52,727 nucleotides of DNA. It comes from Pseudomonas sp. Leaf48 (GTDB lineage Bacteria > Pseudomonadota > Gammaproteobacteria > Pseudomonadales > Pseudomonadaceae). The translations under genes and the position numbers were made by a program. The notes below the pieces were generated by a model. The model worked only from the letters and a program-made list of their open reading frames with translations. It did no database searches and had not been told where the DNA came from. Each line of letters starts with the position of its first letter. Positions within the stretch are counted from its first letter, which is position 1. The stretch lies in the NCBI RefSeq assembly GCF_001421885.1, contig NZ_LMLH01000023.1:1285-54011 (forward strand), written 5' to 3'. Positions 28,005 to 36,191 of the stretch are shown here, piece after piece.

Positions 28005-28106
28005 CTGTAGGAGCGAGCCTGCTCGCGATGGTCGTCAACGATTACGCGTGATTGCCGGTTTTACGCGGCGTTCTTTAGTCCATCGCGAGCAGGCTCGCTC
28101 CTACAG
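28005..28106. repeat. REP doublet
   Basis: Facing arms ctgtaggagcgagcctgctc and gagcaggctcgctcctacag flank about 60 bp, including ctcgcgatggtcgtcaacga shared with the doublet at 9725-9826. A partial copy (cctgtaggggaacgcgac) stands just before it at 27984. It lies in the gap after ybiT. Confidence 0.9.
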
Positions 28107-28128
28107 GTGCCGCGATCCCGTGTGGCCT

Positions 28129-29715
28129 TTAAAACACCACACCCTGGCTACGCAGGTAGTCATCGTAGGTGCCGCTGAAGTCGGTCACGCCATTCGGGCT
28201 CAGCTCGATGATGCGGGTGGCCAGGGACGATACGAACTCACGGTCGTGGCTGACGAAGATCAGCGTGCCCGGATAGTTTTCCAGCGCCAGGTTCAGCGCC
28301 TCGATCGATTCCATGTCCAGGTGGTTGGTCGGTTCGTCCATCACCAGTACGTTCGGCTTTTGCAGGATCAGCTTGCCGAACAGCATGCGGCCTTGCTCAC
28401 CACCGGAAATGACTTTGACCGACTTGAGGATCTCGTCGTTGGAGAACAGCATCCGTCCCAGGGTGCCGCGAATGACCTGCTCGCCCTGCGTCCACTGGCC
28501 CATCCAGTCGAACAGGCTGACATCGTCTTCGAAGTCGTGGGCGTGGTCCTGGGCGTAGTAGCCCAGCTCCGCGCTTTCGGTCCACTTCACGGAGCCGGCG
28601 TCCGGGGTCAGCTCGCCCATCAGGGTGCGCAGCAGGGTGGTCTTGCCGATACCGTTCGGGCCGATGATCGCCAGGCGCTCGCCGGCTTCGACGGTGAAGC
28701 TGAAGTTCTTGAACAGGGTCTTGCCGTCGAAGCCCTTGGACATCTGCTCGATGGTCACGGCCTGGCGGTGCAGCTTCTTGGTCTGTTCGAAACGGATGAA
28801 CGGGCTCACGCGGCTCGATGGCTTGACCTCGGCCAGCTGGATCTTGTCGATCTGCTTGGCGCGGGAAGTGGCCTGCTTGGCTTTCGAGGCGTTGGCCGAG
28901 AAGCGGCTGACGAAGGTCTGCAGTTCGGAGATCTGGGCTTTCTTCTTGGCGTTGTCCGACAGCAACTGCTCGCGGGACTGGGTGGCCGCCGTCATGTACT
29001 CGTCATAGTTGCCCGGGAACAGGCGCAACTCACCGTAGTCCAGGTCAGCCATGTGGGTGCAGACGCTGTTGAGGAAGTGACGGTCGTGGGAAATGATGAT
29101 CATGGTGCTGTTACGCGCCTTGAGAATCGTTTCCAACCAGCGAATGGTGTTGATGTCCAGGTGGTTGGTCGGTTCGTCGAGCAGCAGCACTTCCGGATCG
29201 GAGAACAGCGCTTGGGCCAGCAATACCCGCAGTTTCCAGCCTGGAGCCACTTCGGACATCGGGCCGAAATGCTGTTCCAGGGGGATACCCAGGCCCAGCA
29301 GCAGTTCGCCGGCGCGGGATTCGGCGGTGTAGCCGTCCATCTCGGCGAATTCGGTTTCCAGCTCGGCCACGGCCATGCCGTCTTCTTCGCTCATTTCCGG
29401 CAGCGAGTAGATGCGGTCGCGCTCGGCCTTGACCTTCCACAACTCTTCGTGACCCATGATCACGGTGTCGATCACGGTGAATTCTTCGTAGGCGAACTGG
29501 TCCTGGCGCAATTTACCCAGACGCACGTTCGGCTCCAGCATGACCTGGCCACCGGAAGGCTCGAGGTCATCGCCGAGAATTTTCATGAAGGTCGACTTGC
29601 CGCAACCGTTGGCGCCGATCAGACCGTAACGGTTGCCACCGTTGAATTTGACCGAAACGTTTTCGAAAAGCGGCTTGGCGCCGAACTGCATCGTGATGTT
29701 AGCTGTAGAAATCAA
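28129..29715 (-). CDS. ybiT: ABC-F ATPase YbiT
   Basis: A 528-aa ribosome-associated ABC-F protein with two nucleotide-binding domains and no membrane part; E. coli YbiT is 530 aa. Domain 1 has GANGCGKST and [11 protein letters not shown], and domain 2 GPNGIGKTT and [10 protein letters not shown], with signature [11 protein letters not shown]. The arm and linker ([31 protein letters not shown]) lie between them. It is thought to act in translation at stalled ribosomes. The start is a TTG at 29715 with AGGA 6 nt upstream, which gives the usual N-terminus ([12 protein letters not shown]). The upstream extension is not supported. Confidence 0.93.
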   Translation of the reverse strand: MISTANITMQFGAKPLFENVSVKFNGGNRYGLIGANGCGKSTFMKILGDDLEPSGGQVMLEPNVRLGKLRQDQFAYEEFTVIDTVIMGHEELWKVKAERDRIYSLPEMSEEDGMAVAELETEFAEMDGYTAESRAGELLLGLGIPLEQHFGPMSEVAPGWKLRVLLAQALFSDPEVLLLDEPTNHLDINTIRWLETILKARNSTMIIISHDRHFLNSVCTHMADLDYGELRLFPGNYDEYMTAATQSREQLLSDNAKKKAQISELQTFVSRFSANASKAKQATSRAKQIDKIQLAEVKPSSRVSPFIRFEQTKKLHRQAVTIEQMSKGFDGKTLFKNFSFTVEAGERLAIIGPNGIGKTTLLRTLMGELTPDAGSVKWTESAELGYYAQDHAHDFEDDVSLFDWMGQWTQGEQVIRGTLGRMLFSNDEILKSVKVISGGEQGRMLFGKLILQKPNVLVMDEPTNHLDMESIEALNLALENYPGTLIFVSHDREFVSSLATRIIELSPNGVTDFSGTYDDYLRSQGVVF

Positions 29716-30110
29716 AGGTTTTTCCTGCGAAGCATTCAGAGTGGCCAGGGTTGCGCCTGTACCGCGCTTGACCCGAGTCAAAGTGCGCTGAGCCGGGATG
29801 GTTGCCCGTGATCAACGAGGAGCGCGTAAAGTTTGGCGGCGATTGTACTGGTCTGGCTCTTTAAACGATAGGGCGTTGAGGATCCTGTGACGCTTTGACA
29901 GCCTGACAGGACAGATTTTCACAGTTTCAGGTTAACTATTGGTTACAAACTGTGGCTAAAATGCCACCTGTCAGCCTGATGCCGATCGTCGGCAGGGCTC
30001 AACGATGTGCTACGAGGCCGCCGGTTCGTAACCGGATGCTACCTGAGACTCAAGGTCTGCCTGGCCGGCAAGGGGCGCAGTCTGTTTACTTCTGACCTGT
30101 GACGATATTT
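29716..30110. other. Long ybiT/lpxO intergenic region
   Basis: 395 bp without a credible gene. Beyond the TTAA direct repeat it contains an 8-bp dyad cacagttt-N19-aaactgtg (29920-29954), and two short perfect hairpins, tgccga-tcg-tcggca (29980-29994) and ccggtt-cgt-aaccgg (30021-30035), that would lie in the lpxO leader. The length and structure suggest a regulated 5' leader; no known riboswitch was recognised. Confidence 0.5.
29931..29962 (+). promoter_or_regulatory. Response-regulator box and -10 element of lpxO
   Basis: GTTAAC-tattg-GTTACA (29931-29947), also readable as GGTTAA-N5-GGTTAC, is a direct repeat with 11-bp pitch. TAAAAT follows at 29957-29962. This resembles PhoP (GGTTTA-N5-GGTTTA) or PmrA (YTTAAK-N5-YTTAAK) boxes that overlap the -35 region. 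lpxO is PhoP-controlled in Salmonella. The assignment to one regulator is inferred. Confidence 0.5.
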
Positions 30111-31010
30111 GTGAAACTCATCATTGCCGTTATCTATCTGGTATCGATTGCGTATGTCCATCTGCGTGGTCGAGTGCGCCATAAGCTGGGGCGCCAACTG
30201 AGCGATCACTCGACGTTTCTGGCGCCGATCAATTGCTTCCTTTACTTGTGCTCGAAAATCCCCAACAAGCCTTACCTCAATCCTGCGGATTTTCCGGATC
30301 TGAGCCCGTTGCAGGCCCATTGGGAAGAAATTCGCGCCGAAGGCCAGAACTTGCTTCGGGCCGGTGAAATCAAGCGTTCGAACCAATACGACGACGTCGG
30401 CTTCAATTCGTTTTTCAAGACTGGATGGAAACGCTTTTACCTGAAGTGGTACGGCGAAAGCCATCCGTCAGCGATGAAGCTCTGCCCGCGCACCACCGAG
30501 CTGGTTCAAAGTATCGGCTCGATCAAGGCCGCGATGTTCGCCGAGTTGCCACCGGGCTCCAAGCTAGTGCGTCACCGCGATCCTTATGCCGGTTCCTACC
30601 GTTATCACTTGGGCCTGGAAACGCCCAATGACCCCGGTTGCTATATCAATGTCGATGGCGAGAACTATCACTGGCGCGATGGCGAAGCCGTGATGTTCGA
30701 CGAGACCTATATTCACCACGCCGAAAACACCACGCAGAGCAACCGCATCATACTGTTCTGCGATGTCGAGCGCCCGATGAAGTATCGCTGGGCGGCCGCG
30801 TTCAATAGCTGGTTCAGCCGCAATGTGATGTCTGCGGCAGGGGCACCGAATGATGCTGGCGACAAGGTCGGCGGGATCAACCGTCTGTTCGGTAAAGTCT
30901 ATAAGTTCCGCCTGCGCGGCAAGGAGCTGAAAAAGCGTAACCGAAAGCTTTATTACCTGCAGAAATGGTCGATCTTTGCCGGATTGCTGGCGGTTTTTGT
31001 TCTGATCTGA
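30111..31010 (+). CDS. lpxO: Lipid A 2-hydroxylase LpxO
   Basis: A 299-aa Fe(II)/2-oxoglutarate dioxygenase of the aspartyl/asparaginyl beta-hydroxylase family, which 2-hydroxylates a secondary lauroyl chain of lipid A. It has an N-terminal membrane anchor (KLIIAVIYLVSIAYV) and a C-terminal hydrophobic segment (WSIFAGLLAVFVLI). The double-stranded beta-helix iron ligands are in LVRHRDPYAG (His, Asp) and DETYIHHAEN (His). The GTG at 30111 gives the length of P. aeruginosa LpxO; a GTG at 30099 is an alternative. The upstream box suggests control by a cation or peptide-sensing two-component system. Confidence 0.88.
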   Translation: MKLIIAVIYLVSIAYVHLRGRVRHKLGRQLSDHSTFLAPINCFLYLCSKIPNKPYLNPADFPDLSPLQAHWEEIRAEGQNLLRAGEIKRSNQYDDVGFNSFFKTGWKRFYLKWYGESHPSAMKLCPRTTELVQSIGSIKAAMFAELPPGSKLVRHRDPYAGSYRYHLGLETPNDPGCYINVDGENYHWRDGEAVMFDETYIHHAENTTQSNRIILFCDVERPMKYRWAAAFNSWFSRNVMSAAGAPNDAGDKVGGINRLFGKVYKFRLRGKELKKRNRKLYYLQKWSIFAGLLAVFVLI

Positions 31011-31041
31011 TTCATGGTTTGAGGCCGGTGCATCCAATTGG

Positions 31042-31902
31042 TCACTTACTGACTTTTTTCCTCGCTGCCGGCTTGGTGCTCGCCTTCGGTTTGGCTGGAG
31101 CCTTACTGGCGCTTTTGCCCCCGAGGCTGCGTTTGAGCAGTTCAGTCAGATCAATGACATCTGCCGTTTTACGCTCTTCTTCGCCCGTGGCGGTTTCAAC
31201 GTTTTCGATCTTGCCTTCATGGGCTTTCTTGTCCACCAGGGCCATGATTTTTTCTTCGAAACTGTCGCGGTAATCCTCCGGTGACCAGTCGGCGCTCATG
31301 TCTTGCACCAAGCGTTTGGCCATGTCCAGTTCACCTTTGGCCAGCTCGGCTTTGGTGACATCGGCCCCCAGTGCCAGCTCGTCCAGGCTGCGTACCTCCG
31401 CCGGCCAACGCAGTTTTACCAGCACCATGGCCGACTCCATTGGCATCAATGCCGCCAGGTACTGACGGGTGTGCAACACCACGCGGGCGAGCGCCACCTT
31501 GTTGGTTTTGGTCAGGGTTTCGCGCAGCAACGCATAGACCTTGCCGCCGCGTTTGTCCGGTGCCAGGTAGTAGGGCGTATCGATGTTCTGCAAAGGAATC
31601 TGATCGCTGTCGACAAAAGCAAAAATGTCGATGGTCTGGGTCGAGAGGGGGTGAGCGGAGCGAATTTCCTCCTCGCTCAACACCACGTATTGGCCCTTTT
31701 CATATTGCACACCTTTGACGATGTGCTCCTTGGTGACTTCCTTGCCGGTGATCTTGTTGACGCGTTTGTAGCCCACCGGGTCCATGCTGCGGCTGTCGAG
31801 CCAGTCGAAGTCCACTCCTTGCGAAGACGTCGCCGAAACGAGTGCCACGGGGATATGCACCAGGCCGAAACTGATTGCGCCTTTCCAGATTGCCCGTGCC
31901 AT
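31042..31902 (-). CDS. ku: Non-homologous end joining protein Ku
   Basis: A 286-aa Ku-type protein forming a homodimeric ring on DNA ends and recruiting LigD. The N-terminus MARAIWKGAISFGLVHIPV and the core PYYLAPDKRGGKVYALL are typical. The C-terminal tail is Lys/Ala/Pro-rich (SKAPAKPKASTKPAARKK), like the DNA-binding tails of bacterial Ku. The ATG at 31902 has AGGAAG upstream; the frame beyond it is antisense to the next gene. No ligD was seen in the window. Confidence 0.95.
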   Translation of the reverse strand: MARAIWKGAISFGLVHIPVALVSATSSQGVDFDWLDSRSMDPVGYKRVNKITGKEVTKEHIVKGVQYEKGQYVVLSEEEIRSAHPLSTQTIDIFAFVDSDQIPLQNIDTPYYLAPDKRGGKVYALLRETLTKTNKVALARVVLHTRQYLAALMPMESAMVLVKLRWPAEVRSLDELALGADVTKAELAKGELDMAKRLVQDMSADWSPEDYRDSFEEKIMALVDKKAHEGKIENVETATGEEERKTADVIDLTELLKRSLGGKSASKAPAKPKASTKPAARKKVSK

Positions 31903-32095
31903 GGTCGTCTTCCTGAAAGTGATGTTCAGGTGACCTGTGGCCGCGGGCAAAAGTTTCGATGGCTTTTGCGCCCCGGCGCGGTCTCGGATCAACGTCGTGT
32001 TACATCTTGGCGGGGAGGTTTTGATTAACAAATCCGAACCCCGGGCGTAGCGTGGTATCGAAGACGTTATCCACGCTGACGCACAGAGGCTCCCC

Positions 32096-32455
32096 ATGAA
32101 TCGATACGTGATTGGCGCAATAGCCCTGGCCCTGAGCGCAGCCCTTAGCCCACTGGCCGTGGCGGATACCTCCTTTCCTCTGCAGCCTTCTTTGCAGGTG
32201 GCGCAAAACCTGCCGGGCAGTACCCGCAACAATCCGTACAACAGCCCGATCCGCCGGGCCAATCCCAACAGCATGCAGGGTACTCAACCCGGTGCCCCGG
32301 CAATCCGTGGCCCCAACACGGTACCGGTGCCGCGCCCGCCGACACTGGATAACGGTGGTATCGGCAATCGTTATCCGCAGCAGAAAGCCCCGGCGAGCCC
32401 GCCGGTATTCATCCCCAATCCACCCTCTCGGGATGCCGGCACCGGCAACCGTTGA
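32096..32455 (+). CDS. Small secreted Pro/Asn/Gly-rich protein
   Basis: The family is not recognised. It has 119 aa, with a clear signal peptide (1-23, SPLAVA) and then a disordered, Pro-, Asn- and Gly-rich chain with repeated NP, RGPN and PPxxxNGG-type elements and no Cys. GAGG precedes the ATG. It is followed after 49 nt by the PQQ-type sugar dehydrogenase and may share its transcript. It is likely periplasmic or surface-exposed; function unknown. Confidence 0.72.
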   Translation: MNRYVIGAIALALSAALSPLAVADTSFPLQPSLQVAQNLPGSTRNNPYNSPIRRANPNSMQGTQPGAPAIRGPNTVPVPRPPTLDNGGIGNRYPQQKAPASPPVFIPNPPSRDAGTGNR

Positions 32456-32504
32456 ACGGCAGGCTGCGGCCCGCCGGCCATTCTGACGAAAAAAGGAATT
32501 GTGC

Positions 32505-33656
32505 ATGTTGCGTAAAACCCTTCTCGCCACCCTCTGCGCCAGCGCATTGATCAGCACCACGACGACGGCATCTGCGGCGCCGATGCAGGAAATGAAAAGC
32601 GAACAGGGCACTGTTGAGGTCACTGCGATCGTGACCGGACTGGAGCATCCCTGGGCCTTGGCGTTCTTGCCCGATCGTACAGGCATCCTGGTGACGGAGC
32701 GGCCCGGCAACCTGCGCCTGGTGACGGCCGACGGCAAGCTGTCGGCACCGCTCAGCGGAGTGCCCAAGGTTTGGGCCAAGGGGCAGGGCGGCTTGCTCGA
32801 TGTAGCGCTGTCACCTGACTTCAAGCAGGACCGGATGGTTTATCTGTCCTACGCCGAGGGCGGTGGCCAGGGCGACAAGGCCGGCACCGCGGTCGGGCGC
32901 GGGCGGCTGTCGGAGGACCTGGCAGCCATCAAGGATTTCCATGTGATCCTGCGCCAGGAACCCAAACTATCGGTAGGCAACCATTTTGGCTCGCGACTGG
33001 TGTTCGATCGTGACGGCTATCTTTTTGTCACCCTTGGGGAGAACAACGACCGCCCGACCGCCCAGGACCTCGACAAGCTGCAAGGCAAAGTGGTGCGCAT
33101 CTATCCGGACGGCAAGGTGCCGAAAGACAACCCCTTTGTCGGTCAGGCCAGCGTGCGCCCGGAAATCTGGTCTTACGGCCAGCGCAACCCGCAAGGTGCT
33201 GCGCTCAATCCGTGGACTGGCACGCTCTGGGAAAATGAACACGGCCCCCGGGGCGGCGACGAGATCAACGTCATTGAGCGAGGCAAGAATTACGGCTGGC
33301 CGCTGGCGACCCATGGCATCAACTATTCCGGTCAGCCGATTCCGGAAGCCACGGGCGAAATCGCCGAAGGCACGGTTGCACCGCACCATGTGTGGGAAAA
33401 ATCCCCGGGATTGAGCGGCATGGCGTTTTACGATGCCGATCGTTTCAAGGCTTGGCAGCACAACGTGTTTATCGGCGCGCTGGTGAGCCAGGAGTTGATC
33501 CGTTTGCAGTTCGAGGGTGACAAGGTGGTGCATGAAGAGCGCTTGCTCGGAGAGCTGAACAAGCGCATTCGCGACGTGCGACAGGGGCCGGACGGGTATT
33601 TGTACGTGTTGACCGATGAGGCTGACGGAGGGCTGTACAAGGTTGGCTTGAAGTAG
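32505..33656 (+). CDS. PQQ-dependent aldose sugar dehydrogenase
   Basis: A 383-aa periplasmic beta-propeller of the soluble glucose/aldose dehydrogenase (YliI/Asd) family. The signal peptide is about residues 1-22. Family motifs are GLEHPWALAFLPDR, TERPGNLRLV, GGLLDVALSPDF and GNHFGSRLVFDRDGYLFVTLGE (His base region). WSYGQRNPQGAALNP and ENEHGPRGGDEIN form the PQQ and calcium site. It oxidises aldoses to lactones with PQQ. The ATG at 32505 has AGGA 7 nt upstream; a TTG six bases earlier is not needed. Confidence 0.9.
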   Translation: MLRKTLLATLCASALISTTTTASAAPMQEMKSEQGTVEVTAIVTGLEHPWALAFLPDRTGILVTERPGNLRLVTADGKLSAPLSGVPKVWAKGQGGLLDVALSPDFKQDRMVYLSYAEGGGQGDKAGTAVGRGRLSEDLAAIKDFHVILRQEPKLSVGNHFGSRLVFDRDGYLFVTLGENNDRPTAQDLDKLQGKVVRIYPDGKVPKDNPFVGQASVRPEIWSYGQRNPQGAALNPWTGTLWENEHGPRGGDEINVIERGKNYGWPLATHGINYSGQPIPEATGEIAEGTVAPHHVWEKSPGLSGMAFYDADRFKAWQHNVFIGALVSQELIRLQFEGDKVVHEERLLGELNKRIRDVRQGPDGYLYVLTDEADGGLYKVGLK

Positions 33657-33684
33657 CCCTCACTTAACTGCGGCTCAGGTCAGG

Positions 33685-34167
33685 TTATTCCTGAACGGCT
33701 TTTTCGACCTTGCTCGATGCCGACCAGATTCGGTAGTGCACTTCGACGTCCTTGGGGACGTACACAACGATTGGCAGTTTGCTGTTGTAGCGCAGCATGA
33801 AGCCGTCGCCGACCACCGGGACGAACTCCTGTTTGCGCTTGCCGTCGGGGCAGGCCATCAGCGTACTCATGGGGCCGATGACTGTTTCCAGACGATAAAA
33901 CGGGTAGCCCCAGCCTTCGAGGTTTTTCTCCTCGAGCATGCCGCCCAGGCGTTGCTGGTTGCAGTCCACGGTCAGGGTCTTGCCGGCGAGGATTTCCACC
34001 TGAAAGTCGCCTTCCCGGCTTTGCGGGGTAAGGTGAATGACCTGGCGGGTAAAGCCGGTTTCAGCTTTCGGAAAGGGGGCCACTTCTTCAAGTTTACCGG
34101 CTTGCGCCAGGCTGCAAAAGGCGGCTGCGATCAAGCCGAAGGTTGTATTGAGTTTCAATGGGCGCAT
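33685..34167 (-). CDS. eco: Ecotin serine protease inhibitor
   Basis: A 160-aa periplasmic dimeric inhibitor of trypsin-fold proteases (E. coli ecotin is 162 aa with signal). The signal peptide is about 1-23. Conserved segments are [37 protein letters not shown] and [19 protein letters not shown]. The two Cys that brace the reactive loop are present. The loop reads [10 protein letters not shown], so by eye the P1 residue is Leu where E. coli has Met. It may protect against host or predator elastase-like enzymes. It is a single-gene unit, convergent with the sugar dehydrogenase. Confidence 0.93.
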   Translation of the reverse strand: MRPLKLNTTFGLIAAAFCSLAQAGKLEEVAPFPKAETGFTRQVIHLTPQSREGDFQVEILAGKTLTVDCNQQRLGGMLEEKNLEGWGYPFYRLETVIGPMSTLMACPDGKRKQEFVPVVGDGFMLRYNSKLPIVVYVPKDVEVHYRIWSASSKVEKAVQE

Positions 34168-34438
34168 GATGCCTCCTGGCGTAAAATGGTTTGGAGCATT
34201 CTTGCTGCCATAGGCGGCGAATGCAAATCCGTCTCCGGCAGCGGGTAAATTGCAGGGTTAAAAAAGTGAGTTATTGCAATTTGCATGAGGCCATAACTGG
34301 ATGAACGGCCTAAGTTCCTGATTTGCGGATGAACTGCTCATTGCAGAGTCAGGCATGTTTTGTGCTGTAGCTGTTGAAAGCTGGCCGCGATTACCTATGA
34401 GCCAGCATTGATAGGCTGTCTCAAAATGGAGGGTCGCC

Positions 34439-34714
34439 ATGTTTCTTTCTGCCTTGGAACTTCGCAACATCATTGAAAGCAGTTTTCTGCCTAAACGCTG
34501 CCAATGCACGCTGTCACCCGAGTTATCAATGACGGTGAAAGTCTATGCCGACAGTCAAACCGATAACCTTGATCTATTCGTGACCGGTATTGATGCCTCG
34601 GGGCTCAATGGTTGTCGGGAAATCAATGAGCTGGTTGCTCAACTGCGCACACGGCAGCATCAGCCGCATCCAATGGATTTCCAGCCCCAGCCGAGAATGA
34701 GCAAGGCTCTTTAG
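34439..34714 (+). CDS. DUF1652 protein
   Basis: A 91-aa Pseudomonas-type small protein. The N-terminus MFLSALELRNIIESSFLPKR and the pattern CxC then SMTVKVY, GIDASGL and REINELVAQLR mark DUF1652. It is cytosolic with no known function. The upstream sequence GGAGGGTCGCC gives a good ribosome site. A minus-strand frame over the same bases has no such support. Confidence 0.85.
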   Translation: MFLSALELRNIIESSFLPKRCQCTLSPELSMTVKVYADSQTDNLDLFVTGIDASGLNGCREINELVAQLRTRQHQPHPMDFQPQPRMSKAL

Positions 34715-34794
34715 CCTGCGTTTTCGAATGCCCCCGACAAGCGCCAGGTCTGGACAAACGCCAGGCCCGGCGCCACGCCAATGGGACTTTACCG

Positions 34795-35061
34795 TCAGCC
34801 TTGGTTCTCGCAGGCGTCGGAAAGTTTACGGTAGGAGATTTGCGCCGGTTTTCCGGTTTCGTCGATGTACTTCATGTCAGCCTGCACCACTTTGCACTCC
34901 AGGGTGTCGGGTTCGGTCAGCGATATCACCTTGCTAACGTGCAACGGCATGCCGTAGTGATAGGGCACCGCTTGTGAAGTTGTAGTTTCATTGGCCTGGG
35001 ACAGGCCGGAAAATGCGGCACAAGCGAAGGCTGTGCCAACCAGCAATGTGCAAGTGTTCAT
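34795..35061 (-). CDS. DUF2790 secreted protein
   Basis: An 88-aa exported protein. The signal peptide is about 1-23 (SGLSQA). The mature part has the family pattern VPYHYGMPLHVSKVIS, then a Cys, MKYIDETGKPAQISYRKLSD and a final Cys that may form a disulfide. It is probably periplasmic with unknown function; paralogues are common in pseudomonads and often stress-induced. A TTAA direct repeat and a dyad lie in its promoter region (35149-35192). Confidence 0.88.
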   Translation of the reverse strand: MNTCTLLVGTAFACAAFSGLSQANETTTSQAVPYHYGMPLHVSKVISLTEPDTLECKVVQADMKYIDETGKPAQISYRKLSDACENQG

Positions 35062-35148
35062 GAACGATCTCCGATGCGGACGGAAAGTCTGCTCGACGTG
35101 ACAACCGTCGAGCCTGCCGCACCAGGCGTCAGAATTTTCTGAGGGCGT

Positions 35149-35192
35149 GCGGTCCAGTAAAGTATGGACCGCAGGGTTAAGCGAAGGTTAAC
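35149..35192 (-). promoter_or_regulatory. TTAA direct repeat and dyad before the DUF2790 gene
   Basis: On the minus strand GTTAAC-cttcg-CTTAAC (35192-35176) has an 11-bp pitch. It is followed after 11 nt by TACTTT, a weak -10. That -10 lies within the loop of a perfect 7-bp dyad, gcggtcc-N10-ggaccgc (35149-35172). The arrangement would allow one activator and one repressor. The orientation is uncertain because GTTAAC is palindromic. Confidence 0.45.
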
Positions 35193-35231
35193 CCGGCAAA
35201 ATGCCACCTGTCGCCTTGATGATTGATCTGT

Positions 35232-36170
35232 TCACCCCAGCTGGTGGCGGTACGGTAAGTCCGGCCCGGTCTTGCTGCACGTCAATGCCGCCGCCTGCAT
35301 CGCAAACGCGAGCATTTCATTGATCTGCTCGCGGCCCAATTGCGCTACGCCTTGCACACAATCGAGTTGTCGCTCGGTCAGCCAGGCGATCAATGCTGCC
35401 TGGAAGGTGTCGCCGGCACCAACGGTGTCAGCGATTTTCACCTCGCGGGCGGGCAACGACCACGAGCCGTGCGCCCGACTGAAAACCGTTGCTCCGTTAC
35501 CGCCACGGGTCAGGAACACTAACTGGCAGCGGTGCTGCAACCAGTCGTCGATCACCTGTGCCGGCTCTTGTCCGGGATACAGCAGGTGCAAATCCTCGTC
35601 GCTGACTTTGATCAGGTCCGCCAGTTCCACCAGCGTTGCGATCCGCGAACGCCACAGCTGGATATCGGGTTCGGGATTGAGCCGCACGTTCGGGTCGAGA
35701 CTGATCAGGCGCTGGCCGCATTCGCGACGCACCAGCGCCAGCAGGGTGTCGGCAATTGGCTGAACCACCAGCGAATACGAGCCGACGTGCAGGCCGCGCA
35801 CCTGCGATCCCAGTTCTGGCAAGTGATGCGCTTGCAGTTGGCGATCAGCGCAACCTTCACCACGGAAACTGTACTGCGGCGAACCGTTGGCCCCTACCGC
35901 GACCATTGCCAGGGTGGTCGGTGCGGCAAAGTCATGAAGGAAGTCCTGGCACACCCCTTCATCCTGCAACACCTGTAGCAGGCGCCGACCCAGGTAGTCG
36001 GTGGATAACCCGGCCAATAGCGCCGCTTCCACGCCCAGGCGGCGCAAACCTACCGCAACGTTGAACGGCGAGCCGCCGGCAATGGCCTGGAAGTTCGCTT
36101 TTGAAGCTGCACCGTTCCCGTCGTTCTCACTGAAGAAATCGAACAGCGCTTCACCACACACCAGATACAT
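35232..36170 (-). CDS. PfkB-family carbohydrate kinase (fructokinase-like)
   Basis: A 312-aa ribokinase-fold sugar kinase. The N-terminal motif GGSPFNVAVGLRRLG and the C-terminal motif DTVGAGDTFQAAL, with its catalytic Asp, are intact. LDPNVR and ISLDPN are also typical of fructokinases such as the pseudomonad MtlZ. No mannitol or sucrose genes flank it, so the sugar is uncertain; fructose is the best guess. It is followed upstream on the same strand by a glycosyltransferase across 21 nt and may share its transcript. Confidence 0.87.
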   Translation of the reverse strand: MYLVCGEALFDFFSENDGNGAASKANFQAIAGGSPFNVAVGLRRLGVEAALLAGLSTDYLGRRLLQVLQDEGVCQDFLHDFAAPTTLAMVAVGANGSPQYSFRGEGCADRQLQAHHLPELGSQVRGLHVGSYSLVVQPIADTLLALVRRECGQRLISLDPNVRLNPEPDIQLWRSRIATLVELADLIKVSDEDLHLLYPGQEPAQVIDDWLQHRCQLVFLTRGGNGATVFSRAHGSWSLPAREVKIADTVGAGDTFQAALIAWLTERQLDCVQGVAQLGREQINEMLAFAMQAAALTCSKTGPDLPYRHQLG

Positions 36171-36191
36171 AGTTGTTCACTCTTCAAAGGG

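Noticed and set aside
28048..29811. 587-aa plus-strand open frame
   Set aside because: It is antisense to ybiT, whose motifs and length are complete, and it runs through the REP doublet.
34258..34509. 83-aa minus-strand frame overlapping DUF1652
   Set aside because: It overlaps the start of the DUF1652 gene, which has a clear family match and ribosome site. The minus frame has neither.
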